Source: Halorussus sp. MSC15.2 (GTDB taxonomy: Archaea; Halobacteriota; Halobacteria; Halobacteriales; Haladaptataceae). Taken from it: a DNA stretch of 64,000 bases. How positions within the stretch are numbered: position 1 is the first letter of the stretch; the number at the start of each line of letters is the position of its first letter. Below the pieces are notes generated by a model. The model did no database searches. It was not told the DNA's origin and worked only from the letters and a program-made list of their open reading frames with translations. This document shows, one piece after another, positions 36,312 through 47,333 of the stretch. Position numbers and translations under genes: made by a program. Location of the stretch: assembly GCF_010747475.1 (NCBI RefSeq), contig NZ_VSLZ01000007.1, positions 62,001 through 126,000 on the forward strand, written 5' to 3'.

Positions 36312-39300
36312 TCACTCGTCGGGCGTCTCGACGCCGGTGAACTCGAAGCGCGCCCCGCCCGACTCGCCCTCGGTGATTTCGCAGTCCCAGTCGTGGGCGT
36401 CTACCAACTGTTCGACCACCGCGAGACCGAACCCGACACCGACGTTGCTGGTCGAGTAACCCGGTTCGAACACCGACTCGCGCTCGTCCTCGGGGATGCC
36501 CGGCCCGTCGTCCTCGACGTAGAAGCCGTCCGGTAGACTCCCGACTCGGACCGTCGCGTCTGGTCCGCCGTGTTCGGCCGCGTTCCGGAAGAGGTTCTCC
36601 AGCAGTTGGCGCAGGCGCGAGGGGTCGGCCCGAATCTCGCGGTCGGTCTCGACCGAGAGCGCCCCGTCGGGGTCGAGGTCCGCCCACCACTCGCGGGCCG
36701 CCTCGCCGAGGTTCAGCGGTTCGGTCGTGTCCACCGACCCGCCGCGGCGCGTGACCACGAGCAGGGTGTCTATCATCTCCTCGATGCGGTCCAAGGCGCG
36801 CTCGACCTCCCGGAACGCCGACGCGTCGGCGTCCTCGCCGAGCGCGTTCTCGACGCCCGTGTCGAGGTAAATCTGGGCTATCTCCAGCGGGTTGCGGAGT
36901 TCGTGGGCGAGCATGCTGGCGAAGGCGTCGAGTCGCTCGTTCTGCGCTTCGAGTTCGCGCTCGTGTTCCCGGCGCTCGCGCTCTCGCTCGACGCGGTCCA
37001 GCGCGGCTTCCGTCGTGGCCGCCAGCAGGTCGGCGAGTTCCCTGTCGTCGGCGTCGAACGCGCCGACTTCCTCGGAGACGACCGCGAGGACGCCGTGGTC
37101 GCCGAGCGGAATCCAGATACCGCTCCGGAGCGGCGTGTCGTCGCGGTACGTCAGGTCGGTCTCGGCCACGTCGTCGAACGTGACGGTCTCGCCATCGGCG
37201 AACGCGCGCCACGTGATTGACTCGTCGCCCGGACCGAACGTCGGGAGGTCGCCGAACATGTCGGCGACGTGGTCCGAGACCGCACACGGGGCCAGTTCCG
37301 ACGCCTCGTCGTCGTACAGGTAGATTCCGGCACCCCGAATGCCCAAGACGTCGGTGGTGGTCTGGAGGACCGCCTCGCAGACCTCGTCGGCGGTCTCGAG
37401 TCCGAGGAGTTCCCGACTCGACTCGTGGAGCGCGGTCAGCGTCTGCTCGAACCGCACGCGCTCGGTGATGTCGCGCACGACGCCGGTCCGGGCGAACGCC
37501 TCGTCGTCGTACCGATACGGACCGAACCGGGTCTCGACCGGGACGGTGCCGCCGTCCTTCGTCCGGAGTTCGAGTTCGAGCGTCGCGCTCCCCATCTCGT
37601 CGGTGACCGCGTCGGTCATCTCGGCGGCCTCCTCGTTGATTCGCTCGCTGTGAACGACCGACGCGTGTTCGCCGAGAATCTCCTCCCGGTCGTAGTTAAT
37701 CATCTCGCAGAAGGCGTCGTTGACCATCACGAACCGCTCGTCGGAGTCGAGGGCGTACACGCCGTCGCCGACCGTCTCCACGATGGTCTCGTAGCGTTCG
37801 AGTTCGCGCTCGCGCTCCTTGCGCTCGGTCACGTTCCGAAGCACGCCGATTCGCTCGTAGTCGGCGTCCGACCCGTCGTCGGTCGGCCTGACCACGAACG
37901 TCACCTCGACGTGAACCGTGTCGCCGTCGGCGGTCTTCAGGTCGTGTTCGACGGTCGCCGCGGACCGCTCCCCGGCGACGAGTTCCCGGTGTCGCTGCTC
38001 GACCTCTCGCTCGATTTCGTCGTCGTAGAATATCGACGGCGAGACCTCCCGGAGTTCGTCGAATTCGTAGCCGGTTATCTCCTCGAACGCGGAGTTGACC
38101 ATCGAGAACGTCCCGTCGGGACCGACGACGTAGATACCGTCGTCCACCGTCTCCACGATGGTCTCGTAGCGTTCGAGTTCGCGTTCGCGCTCCTTGCGCT
38201 CGGTCACGTCTCGGAAGTACACCGACAGGCCGGTCTCCGAGGGGTAGGCCCGCACCTCGAACCACGTGGAGAGCGGCGAGTAGTACTCCACGAACGAGAC
38301 CGGTTCCTGCGTCTCCATGGCTCGCTCGTACTGGCGCTGAAACGTCGTTCCCACGGCCTCCGAGAACACGTCCCAGACGTTCTCGCCGACCAGTTCCGCC
38401 TCGCTCTGGAGGAGCAGTTGCTCGGCTTCGTCGTTGACGTAGGTGACGTTCCAGTCGGTGTCCAGCGCGAAGAACGCGTCGGTGATGCGGGTGAACACCT
38501 CCGAGAGTTCTGTTTCGAGTTCGTCACGGCGCTGTTCGAGTTCGTACTGGCTCTCTTTGAGTTCGGTGATGTCCTCGGCCGCGCTGACGACTCGCTCGAC
38601 GTCGCCGTCCTCGCGCACCGGGGCCGCGCTGACCGAGAGGTGGACTCGCTTGCCGGACGGTTGCTCCACGATGACCTCCTCGTTACAGACGGGGTCGCCG
38701 GTCTCGAAGGCGTGGCTGACGGGGTACTCGTCCTTCGACAGTCGGTTGCCCTCCGTGTCGTAGACCGTCCACTCCTCGGCGTCGCCCTCCGCGTCGTAGG
38801 GGAGTTTGTCGTCCCCGACGCCGACCAGTTCGGCCGCTCGCTCGTTCGCCCGCAACAGTTCGCCGTCGGCGTCCCGCACGGCTAACGCCGTCGGACTCGT
38901 GTCGAATATCTCCGCGACCAGCGCCTCCTCCTCGCGGAGTCGCTCGCCCGACGCGTCCGTGTCGGGCGCTTCGCGGACGAACCCCGTGAACAGCGACCGG
39001 CCGTCGCTCTCGTGAGTGAACCCCGAGACGGAGAGTCGCGTCTCGGTCCCGTCGGCGGTCAGCAACGTCACCTCGTAGTTCTCGTCGTCGAGCGGCGTCC
39101 CGCTCTCGCCGCCGACGTGGCGCTCGAACCAACTGGCGTATCGCTCCCGGAGGCGTTCGGGGACGAACTCGACGAACCGCTCGCCCCGCATCTCCGCCGG
39201 GTCGTAGCCGAGGAGGTCCTCGACTGCCGGGTTCGCGTAGACGATGGTCCCGTCGGCGTCGGCGGTGAGAACCGCGTCGGTCGCCGCCGCGACCATCCCG

Positions 39301-39380
39301 TCGAAGAAGCCCTCGTCGAACCCCGACGGCGCTTCCGGCGGTCGTTCGCTGTCTCCATCGGGACTCTCTTCGGCTTCCAT
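36312..39380 (-). CDS. Multi-PAS sensor histidine kinase
   Basis: 1022 residues. Five PAS-like units in the first 655 residues (for example AAATDAVLTADADGTIVYAN and IVETVDDGIYVVGPDGTFSM), each ending in a PAC-type VTERKERERELERYE or similar; a GAF domain about 665-790; HisKA with phospho-acceptor His in SMLAHELRNPLEIAQ near 810; and HATPase_c with NLFRNAAEHGG, VEDDGPGIPEDE and GVGFGLAVV. No transmembrane helix, so it senses a cytoplasmic cue. Two PAS units share near-identical linkers, suggesting internal duplication. No response regulator adjacent. Confidence 0.93.
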   Translation of the reverse strand: MEAEESPDGDSERPPEAPSGFDEGFFDGMVAAATDAVLTADADGTIVYANPAVEDLLGYDPAEMRGERFVEFVPERLRERYASWFERHVGGESGTPLDDENYEVTLLTADGTETRLSVSGFTHESDGRSLFTGFVREAPDTDASGERLREEEALVAEIFDTSPTALAVRDADGELLRANERAAELVGVGDDKLPYDAEGDAEEWTVYDTEGNRLSKDEYPVSHAFETGDPVCNEEVIVEQPSGKRVHLSVSAAPVREDGDVERVVSAAEDITELKESQYELEQRRDELETELSEVFTRITDAFFALDTDWNVTYVNDEAEQLLLQSEAELVGENVWDVFSEAVGTTFQRQYERAMETQEPVSFVEYYSPLSTWFEVRAYPSETGLSVYFRDVTERKERERELERYETIVETVDDGIYVVGPDGTFSMVNSAFEEITGYEFDELREVSPSIFYDDEIEREVEQRHRELVAGERSAATVEHDLKTADGDTVHVEVTFVVRPTDDGSDADYERIGVLRNVTERKERERELERYETIVETVGDGVYALDSDERFVMVNDAFCEMINYDREEILGEHASVVHSERINEEAAEMTDAVTDEMGSATLELELRTKDGGTVPVETRFGPYRYDDEAFARTGVVRDITERVRFEQTLTALHESSRELLGLETADEVCEAVLQTTTDVLGIRGAGIYLYDDEASELAPCAVSDHVADMFGDLPTFGPGDESITWRAFADGETVTFDDVAETDLTYRDDTPLRSGIWIPLGDHGVLAVVSEEVGAFDADDRELADLLAATTEAALDRVERERERREHERELEAQNERLDAFASMLAHELRNPLEIAQIYLDTGVENALGEDADASAFREVERALDRIEEMIDTLLVVTRRGGSVDTTEPLNLGEAAREWWADLDPDGALSVETDREIRADPSRLRQLLENLFRNAAEHGGPDATVRVGSLPDGFYVEDDGPGIPEDERESVFEPGYSTSNVGVGFGLAVVEQLVDAHDWDCEITEGESGGARFEFTGVETPDE

Positions 39381-39589
39381 TGATGGGTGTACGGACTAGT
39401 GGATGAATAGTGTGGCGCTCGCCGGGGTTCGCGGGTGACTCCTCGCACGAGTATCTACACCCGGTCGTTTCGACTTCTGGTCGTACGGAAACCGATGGCT
39501 CGTCTCGGGCGTCGGTTTCGCCGGATTCCTCGAAGGTCGAACGAGCGACTCGACTCGTGCCCGGCGTTGCGGACCGAGAACGTCGCGAC

Positions 39590-40069
39590 CTACACCGACG
39601 CCAGACGGGCGATGTACACCAGACTCAGCACGTGGTCGTCCACGTCGAGGTCGGCCGGGCCGGGCTTGTCGGGGTCGAAGCTATCGACCTCGGAGAACCC
39701 TCGCATGTACTCCCGGAGGTTCTCGCGGACCCGCGTGGTTATCCAGCCGACTTCCTCGTAGTATTCGAGCGCGTTGCCCGTGTTCTCGAACCCGGCCTTG
39801 TTGATGAGCAGGTCGAGCCACTCGAAGACGACGACCTCGGTGCTGTACTGGTTCGGGAGGGCTTCGAGGTACGGTCGCTCGGGGAGCACCCCCGCGGCCG
39901 AGAACTGGCTCTGGAGTCGGACGAGTTCGTCGCGCTCGCTGTGGCGCAGCACCTCCTCGGGCGACGCGGGCAACTCCGCGTCGTCTTCGAACTCCTCGGG
40001 GGTCTCCCGGTTCGGGTCCGCGAGGCGACGCAGTTCGCGCAGGTCGTAATCTCCGGTCGTCGTCGGCAT
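39590..40069 (-). CDS. FlaD/E-like (archaellum accessory) domain protein
   Basis: 159 residues. The C-terminal half RPYLEALPNQYSTEVVVFEW and LLINKAGFENTGNALEYYEE with VGWITTRVRENLREYMRGF matches the Arch_fla_DE domain of archaellum proteins FlaD/FlaE (ArlD/E), which link motor and chemotaxis. The N-terminal 50 residues are acidic and unstructured. No other archaellum gene is in the window, so it may be a stand-alone paralog with another role. Confidence 0.7.
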   Translation of the reverse strand: MPTTTGDYDLRELRRLADPNRETPEEFEDDAELPASPEEVLRHSERDELVRLQSQFSAAGVLPERPYLEALPNQYSTEVVVFEWLDLLINKAGFENTGNALEYYEEVGWITTRVRENLREYMRGFSEVDSFDPDKPGPADLDVDDHVLSLVYIARLASV

Positions 40070-40447
40070 AGTAGTCGGGTACGTTCGGGTAACTCACACC
40101 GACCATTTAAGTTTTCTTGCCCTTCTACTGACTGACAGAACGGAAGTCGCCGTTTGAGTCGCGAACCGACCGGGTCTCGTTACCGGTCTCTGCCAGCAGT
40201 ATCGCGGTCAGGCCGCGGTATCTGCGCCTCCGAACCGTGGTCATCGCAATTTCCCGACCTCCGACCGCAACGTGTCGGTCACCGCTGCCTTCCGTCTCCC
40301 AGTAGCCGTGTTCTATCTCGCAATCACGATATTGGACAGGAAGCGGACAGTTGGGGGGAAACAGACGCCGAACCGACACGACCTCCGCAGACCGAGAGGA
40401 CCGAAGTAGCCGCAACCTATTCGTATCTGAGCGCCGAACTATATCGC
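40070..40447. other. Divergent intergenic region
   Basis: No gene I can support; minus-strand frames here are open but unconvincing. It includes a TATA-like CTTAAATGG read leftwards near 40107-40115 for the FlaD/E-like gene. Confidence 0.3.
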
Positions 40448-40825
40448 ATGGCAATCGTAGAAATAAATCTGGAAAAGCCCGCTCTCGTCGAGGAGTACCG
40501 TTACTCTGGCGAGACCTCCGAGGGAACGCAGTCGTCCGCTACTCACTCGAAGTCGTCCTCCGGTTCGAAGTCGTCCGGCGGCGGCAAGGGCAAACTGCTC
40601 GGTCTGCTCGCGCTCGTGGCCGCGGTCGGCGTCCTCGTCTGGAAGCGCAAGAGCGGCGGCAGCGGCGGACAGTCCCAGTCCGAAGAGGGGCAGTACGAAC
40701 ACGGTCCCGAACCGGAAATCGGCGGCGACGAGAGCGGCGGCCCGAAGCGCAAGGTCGCCAGCGCCCTCGGCCTGATGGTCGCCGTCGCGACGCTCGGTGC
40801 CGCCGTCCGGAAGCGCCGCCGGTAA
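40448..40825 (+). CDS. Hypothetical two-pass membrane protein
   Basis: 125 residues. A short N-terminal domain (MAIVEINLEKPALVEEYRYS), a Ser/Lys-rich linker, then two glycine/alanine helices (KLLGLLALVAAVGVLVWKRK and VASALGLMVAVATLGAAVRK) each ending in a basic cluster, separated by an acidic loop. Positively charged helix ends are consistent with cytoplasmic anchoring. No family recognised. Confidence 0.6.
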   Translation: MAIVEINLEKPALVEEYRYSGETSEGTQSSATHSKSSSGSKSSGGGKGKLLGLLALVAAVGVLVWKRKSGGSGGQSQSEEGQYEHGPEPEIGGDESGGPKRKVASALGLMVAVATLGAAVRKRRR

Positions 40826-40840
40826 CGTCCTCCTTTTTCG
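40826..40840 (+). terminator. Probable terminator, T-rich
   Basis: TCCTTTTTC right after the 40825 stop; archaeal termination typically occurs at such T runs. Confidence 0.35.
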
Positions 40841-40879
40841 AAATAACGGACTACAAAAACGGGAAGAGCTATCGCCTGA

Positions 40880-42169
40880 CTACCGACTCCGGGCGAACAG
40901 GGCGGCCGCGAGGAGCGCGACGACCGCGGTCGCGGCGGTGAACCCGGGGACAGTCGCGCCGTTGTCCGTCTCGTCGTCCACGACCGTCGTCGTGTTCGTC
41001 TCGCCGGTGGTCTCTCCGTCGTCGGTCGTCTGAGTGTCGTCGGCCGTCTGGGTGTCGTCCGCAGTCTGGCCGTCGTCGGTCGTCTCCGTGGTCGTCTCGT
41101 TGGACGACGCCGACTGCATCGAGACCGTGCGCTCCGAGAAGTGGTTGACCGCGACCAGCACGTCCGCGCTGGCGTCGGCCGACGCGCTTCCCTCGCTCTG
41201 GAGCATGTAGCGCGACTGCTCGCTCCCGACCGCGCTCTTCAGTTGACTGTAGGTCGCGGCCTCGACCGCGGCCTCGCCGTCGACGCTCACCGCCACGCCC
41301 TCCGAGGCGTTCACGACGTTCTCGGAGACGCTGGTGATGAGGACGGTTCCTTCGTGGGTCGTCCGGTTGACCGCGAGGGTGACCGTCCCTTCGGCGGTCT
41401 GCTCGGTCTCGACCGTGGTGTTCTGGTCGTAGCTCACGGTATCCACGACGACGTTACCGCTGGCGCTGTCGCCGTCGCTCGCGTTCTCGGCCATCACGTA
41501 GGTCTCGGCCTTCGCGTCGCCCTCGGCGATGAGCGTCTCCTGCTCGTCGTCGCTCTCGTCCTTGCCCTCGGGGTACGACCGGAAGACGAGTCGGCCGTCC
41601 TCGCCGAGGTGGGCGGTCACGTCGCCGTCGTCGTTGACGGTGACGTTCCCCTCGCCGACGACGAGGAAGGTGCCTTCGGTCCCGTTCTCGGTCGTCACTT
41701 CGACCTGCGACTCGCTCTCGGCGGAGGCGTTCGCGCCCGCCGAGAGGTTGGCGACCGCGTAGTTCGACTTGTTGGACTCCACGACGAGGACGCCGTGTCC
41801 GTTGTCGTGGGCGGTCACGGTCGCGCCGCTCTCGGCCCGGACGCGGGCCTCGGTCTTCGTCGTCGCGCCGACGCTGAGACCTGCGCCGTCGATTCGGGTC
41901 ACGGCCGACAGCGAGGCCCCGACGTCGACGAGACCGCCGCTCTCGACTTCGCTCGCGGACTGGACCTTCAGGGAGTCGAACATCGTCTCGCCGCGGACCG
42001 CGTAGTCGGTCACGGCGCTGTTCTCGGCGTCGAACGAGACGTGCGTTCCGGCGTACGCTTGCCCGGACGCCTGTTTCGCGTTCGTGGAGGCGGTGCTACC
42101 TGCGAGCGCTGCGGGGGCGATACTCGCCGTCACGACGAGTACCATCAGTGCGGTCGCTACTCGTTTCAT
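40880..42169 (-). CDS. Secreted surface protein with PGF-CTERM sorting signal
   Basis: 429 residues. Sec signal MKRVATALMVLVVTASIAPAALA; a long beta-rich region full of NxS/T sites (possible N-glycosylation); a Thr/Asp/Gln stalk with TADDTQTADDTQTTDD repeats; and a C-terminal VPGFTAATAVVALLAAALFA with Arg-Ser-Arg end, the PGF-CTERM signal that archaeosortase ArtA cleaves to attach a lipid. It would be displayed on the cell surface. Function unknown. Confidence 0.85.
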   Translation of the reverse strand: MKRVATALMVLVVTASIAPAALAGSTASTNAKQASGQAYAGTHVSFDAENSAVTDYAVRGETMFDSLKVQSASEVESGGLVDVGASLSAVTRIDGAGLSVGATTKTEARVRAESGATVTAHDNGHGVLVVESNKSNYAVANLSAGANASAESESQVEVTTENGTEGTFLVVGEGNVTVNDDGDVTAHLGEDGRLVFRSYPEGKDESDDEQETLIAEGDAKAETYVMAENASDGDSASGNVVVDTVSYDQNTTVETEQTAEGTVTLAVNRTTHEGTVLITSVSENVVNASEGVAVSVDGEAAVEAATYSQLKSAVGSEQSRYMLQSEGSASADASADVLVAVNHFSERTVSMQSASSNETTTETTDDGQTADDTQTADDTQTTDDGETTGETNTTTVVDDETDNGATVPGFTAATAVVALLAAALFARSR

Positions 42170-42299
42170 GGCGGTTCGCCCTGAAACAGCAGTCCGTTAT
42201 ACGTCTTCTGGCCTCGTGAAAATCGCGTGACGGGAGCGACCTCTACCGATGGACGACCCCGTACATCGGTCTCCGAACCTGTCCGCCGGAACGCCTCGG

Positions 42300-43253
42300 T
42301 TACCGCGATATTTCGTCGCCCTCCTCGGCCAGCACGGACTCGACCTCCTCGCGGGTGACGACCGCCACGTCGCCCGGAATCGTGCGCTTGAGGGCGGCGG
42401 TCGCCGACCCGTATTCGAGCGCGGTCGCCACGCCGTCGCCCGCGAGTCGCCGCGCGAGGAACGCGCCGAGGAAGGCATCGCCCGTGCCGATGGGGTCGAG
42501 GGTGTCGGTCTCGATTGCGGACTGCTCGTACACCTCGCCCCCGTGGCGTGCCAGCGCGCCGTCTTCGCCTCGGGTGACGATGACGGTCCGGAAGTCGAAC
42601 TCCTCGACCAGTCCCGCCGCGATGTCGGCGGCGTCGCCCTCCCGGCCCAACACGTCGCGGGCGTCGCGTTCGGCGACCAGCAGGAGGTCCACGTCGGGGA
42701 ACAGCGCCTCCATCGTCTCGCGGGCCTCCGCGGGGTCCCAGAGCTTCGACCGGTAGTTCACGTCGAAGGAGGTCGTCGTCCCGGCCTCCCGTGCGGCCGC
42801 GAGCAGGTCGGCCGTGGTCGATTCGAGCGTCTCCGAGAGCGCCGGCGTGATGCCGCTCGTGTGGAACCGGTCGGCCTCGCGGACCCGCTCGACGGGCAAC
42901 TCCTCGGACTCGGCGGTCGTGACCGCCGCGCCCGCCCGGTCGTAGATGACGTTCGTTCCGCGCGGCTTGCCGCCGTGTTCGAGGTAGTAGGTCCCCTGTC
43001 GGCCGTCGTCGCTCCACACCACGTCCGTCTCGACGCCGTGCTGTCGCAGACTCGACGCCACGCGCCGCCCGAGCGGCGAGTCGGGGAGTTTCGAGGTCCA
43101 CGCCGCGGTCGCGCCGAGGCGCGAGGCCGCGACCGCGACGTTGCTCTCGGCCCCCGCCGCCCGGAGTTCGAGGTCGTCGGCGGTCTCCAGTCGCTCGCCG
43201 TCGGGCGGGGAGAGTCTGAGCATCGTCTCGCCGAAGGTCACGAGGTCGGTCAT
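42300..43253 (-). CDS. kdgK: 2-keto-3-deoxygluconate kinase (PfkB family)
   Basis: 317 residues from [20 protein letters not shown]. PfkB signatures: [17 protein letters not shown] near the N-terminus and [19 protein letters not shown] near the C-terminus, with [13 protein letters not shown] between. This matches haloarchaeal KDG kinases of the semi-phosphorylated Entner-Doudoroff pathway; a related sugar kinase activity is possible. Divergent from the Sir2 gene. Confidence 0.85.
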   Translation of the reverse strand: MTDLVTFGETMLRLSPPDGERLETADDLELRAAGAESNVAVAASRLGATAAWTSKLPDSPLGRRVASSLRQHGVETDVVWSDDGRQGTYYLEHGGKPRGTNVIYDRAGAAVTTAESEELPVERVREADRFHTSGITPALSETLESTTADLLAAAREAGTTTSFDVNYRSKLWDPAEARETMEALFPDVDLLLVAERDARDVLGREGDAADIAAGLVEEFDFRTVIVTRGEDGALARHGGEVYEQSAIETDTLDPIGTGDAFLGAFLARRLAGDGVATALEYGSATAALKRTIPGDVAVVTREEVESVLAEEGDEISR

Positions 43254-43386
43254 ACGTCGTTCGTCGCGGGGGTGGGCCATAATTTACTCGGTCGCGGATA
43301 GCTTTCGCCTCCCGGCGTTCGAGCGGTCCGCCCCGAGCGACCGCGCCGTCGCGTGGCTTTTGTCCGCCGGACCCTAACCCGCGGAC

Positions 43387-44189
43387 ATGAATCGAATCGA
43401 CGCCGCCGCCCGCGAACTCCGGACCGCGGACGCCGCGACGCGCTCACCGGCGCGGGCGTCAGCGTCCCGTCTGGCGTCCCCCCGTTCCGCGGCGAGGGCG
43501 GCATCTCCGCGAGCGAAGCGAGCGGAGGCTCGTCGGACGTGTCCGACGGCATCTGGTCGGAGTACGACCCCGATACCTTCGACGTCCACCGATTCCGGCG
43601 CGACCCCGGCGGGTTCTGGGCCGACTGGCTCGAACTCCGGTCGGACCTGTTCGACGCCAGCGTCGAACCGAACGCGGCCCACGACGCGCTGGCGGCCCTC
43701 TCCGCGCGGAACCACCTCGACGCCGTCGTCACGCAGAACATCGACGGTCTCCACGGCGACGCCGGTTCCGACGAGGTGCTGGAACTCCACGGCAACGCCC
43801 GCCGCGCGGTCTGCCAGCGGTGCGGTCGCGCGGTGCCCGCCGCCGACGTTCGAGAGCGCGTGCGGGACGGGGAGCGACCGCCCCGGTGCGAGACAGAGAA
43901 CTGCGACGGCGTGTTGAAACCCGACGCCGTGCTGTTCGGCGAACGTCTCCCGGCCGAGGCGCTCGCCCGCGCCGAGCGTCTCGCGGCCGACAGCGATGTG
44001 TTTCTGGTCGCCGGGTCGTCGCTCACGGTCGAACCCGCCGCGTCGCTGCCCGCGAGGGCGGCGGAGTCGGGCGCGACCCTGATTCTGGTCAATCTGGACG
44101 AGACGCCGCTGGACGCGCGGGCCGACTACGTGTTCCGCGAGGACGTGACCGAGGTGTTACCCGCGCTCCGGGACGCGGTGGTCGGGTAA
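43387..44189 (+). pseudogene. Sir2 family NAD-dependent protein deacylase, frameshifted
   Basis: ATG 43387 gives MNRIDAAARELRTADA, then at about 43433 one base is missing; the next frame reads DALTGAGVSVPSGVPPFRGE, VTQNIDGLHGDAGSDEVLEL, zinc Cys in CQRCGR and CETENC, and LVAGSSLTVEPA, ending at 44189. The GAG(I/V)S and QNIDGLH motifs bind NAD+; the fold removes acyl groups from lysines, including those of chromatin protein Alba. The usual GIPDFR reads GVPPFR, so one residue is unusual. Confidence 0.83.
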
Positions 44190-44281
44190 TCTGACCCAAA
44201 TTTGCCGGGGTCGCGTCGCCCGAGCAGAAGTTGCATCTTTCCGCCGACGTAAGCCGGTGGTCGTCGTAACTCCGAACGAAC

Positions 44282-45571
<1,290 letters not shown>

Positions 45572-45592
45572 CGGGCGAGGCTGACGGCGGAC

Positions 45593-45599
45593 TTTTTTT
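45593..45599 (+). terminator. T7 tract after metY
   Basis: Seven T after the metY stop, the usual haloarchaeal terminator signature. Confidence 0.4.
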
Positions 45600-45606
45600 A
45601 CTCTCG

Positions 45607-45852
45607 ATGAGACTACCGAAAGTGATGGAGATAAAACAAGTTGTGCTGCAGGTCGGCGTCCTCCTGATAGCGTGTCTCTCGTTCCGGGTCTACTTCGACG
45701 GGCTAGAGCGAGTCTCCAATCTAGAGGCGAACCTCTGGGCGGTCGCGGTCCTGTTCGCCGGCGTCGCCGCATCGTTCGTCGGAGCGGTAGAAGGTGTCGC
45801 CGTCGCGCTCTTTTCGGTGCTCTTGTACGCGGCGCGGACGCGACTGGCCTGA
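45607..45852 (+). CDS. Small hypothetical membrane protein (81 aa)
   Basis: Two or three hydrophobic helices (VVLQVGVLLIACLSFRVYF; ANLWAVAVLFAGVAASFVGA; VALFSVLLYAA) ending in ARTRLA. The Met at 45625 (MEIKQVV) is an alternative start. No family recognised; convergent with the transporter. Confidence 0.5.
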   Translation: MRLPKVMEIKQVVLQVGVLLIACLSFRVYFDGLERVSNLEANLWAVAVLFAGVAASFVGAVEGVAVALFSVLLYAARTRLA

Positions 45853-45866
45853 CCGTTCCGGCCGAC

Positions 45867-47264
45867 TCAGTACAGCAGGACGAGGATGCCCACCTGAATC
45901 GGGACCAGCACCACGATACTGAGCAGCGAGAAGACGGTCGCGCTCCGAATCAGTTCCGGGGCGTCCACCACGTCCTCGGCCAGAATCCCGACCAACACCG
46001 CCGACTGGAACGGGAAGAAGTAGGTGGCCAGCGCCATCGCTTCGGTCATCATCACGGGTTCGACCGGCACCCCGACCTGCCCGGCGTACTCGACGACGAC
46101 CGGCGTGACGACGCTCGCGACCGCCAGTCCCTCCATCAGGAACGTCAGCGCGAGCGTCGCGAGGAAGACGACCCCCAGCGTGACCGGGAGTCCCGCGTCG
46201 GTCGGAACCAGCGCGAGCAGCGACTCGGCGGCCGAATCGGCGAACCCGGTCCGGGCCAGTCCTTCGCCGACGGCGAACACCGCGCCGATGAAGAACAGAA
46301 TCGAGTAATCGACCGCCCCGCTCACGTCCTCGAAATCGACCACGCCGACTCTCGGCAGGAAGGCCAGCACGACCACCGCGATAGCGCCGAACAGCGGGTG
46401 GAGACCGTGGACGGAGTCCGTCATCCAGACGGCGACCCCGACCAACAGGAACAGGAACATGCGCCGGACCGAGGCGCTGGGCGTCGCCGGTCCGCCCTCC
46501 GGAACGTCCACCGTCGCGGACGCCGACGGGCGGTACATGACGAAGGTCGCGCCCGCGATGAGCAGCGTCCGCCCGACCGTCATCACGGGGAACAGGGTCG
46601 CGGTCCACCGCGTCCACGACACCGAGGGACCGCCGACCGACTCGGCGATGCCGGAGATGACGATGTTGGGCAACCCCGCGGTGAAGATGCCGACCGACCC
46701 GTAGAAGGTCGCGAACAGCGGCGCGACGAACAGTCCGACTTTCGCCTCTCGGGAGTCGAACAGCGACCCGGTCTCCCGGAGGACGGGGGCGAGCACGAGG
46801 ACCCGGACGAGCGTCGAGGGGACCAGAAAGGCCAGCGACACGGCCCCGGCGCACATCGCGGCCAGCAGGGAAGCGTAGGCCCGGACCGGGTCGTCGCGCG
46901 CTCGGTCGGGGACGCTCCGCGCGACCAGCCATCGCCCCGCCCACGACCCCAGTCCGCTCCGGCGGGTCGCCTCGCCCACGAGGAGTCCGAACCCGACCAG
47001 CCACGTCGCCGGCGACTGGAACCCGACCAGCGCGAGGTCCGCCGAGAACGTCGCACCCACGAGTCCGATGCAGACGAGACCGGTGTACGACGGCGGAATC
47101 GGCGTGAGTACCCACAGCACGATGCAGAACGCCGCGATTCCGAGCATCGTCGCCGTCTCGCTCCCGACGGGGGTCCCCCGCCACGCGAGTGCTCCGGCGA
47201 CGGCGGCGAGTAGCAACGCGACGGCCGGTGAACGAATCCGCCCGACGACTCGGCTATCGACCAT
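45867..47264 (-). CDS. SLC13/DASS family anion transporter
   Basis: 465 residues from the ATG at 47264 (a GTG at 47282 is also possible), about eleven transmembrane helices. DASS traits: TPIPPSYTGLVCIGLVG, SLAFLVPSTLVRVLVLAP, TAGLPNIVISGIAESVGG (an SNT-like hairpin), and a repeat in the second half with ITSF-type helices. Such proteins import dicarboxylates, citrate or sulfate with Na+. Substrate unknown. Confidence 0.82.
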   Translation of the reverse strand: MVDSRVVGRIRSPAVALLLAAVAGALAWRGTPVGSETATMLGIAAFCIVLWVLTPIPPSYTGLVCIGLVGATFSADLALVGFQSPATWLVGFGLLVGEATRRSGLGSWAGRWLVARSVPDRARDDPVRAYASLLAAMCAGAVSLAFLVPSTLVRVLVLAPVLRETGSLFDSREAKVGLFVAPLFATFYGSVGIFTAGLPNIVISGIAESVGGPSVSWTRWTATLFPVMTVGRTLLIAGATFVMYRPSASATVDVPEGGPATPSASVRRMFLFLLVGVAVWMTDSVHGLHPLFGAIAVVVLAFLPRVGVVDFEDVSGAVDYSILFFIGAVFAVGEGLARTGFADSAAESLLALVPTDAGLPVTLGVVFLATLALTFLMEGLAVASVVTPVVVEYAGQVGVPVEPVMMTEAMALATYFFPFQSAVLVGILAEDVVDAPELIRSATVFSLLSIVVLVPIQVGILVLLY

Positions 47265-47333
47265 CGCTCCGACGGTTGTCACAGCGGCCGTTTAACTGAC
47301 CTGCTCGGCCCCGGACTTGCCTGTAAATTCGGT

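Noticed and set aside
40125-40454. Minus-strand ORF of 109 codons between the FlaD/E-like gene and the 40448 gene
   Set aside because: Arg-rich, no recognisable fold, and it overlaps the 40448 start; cannot be supported.
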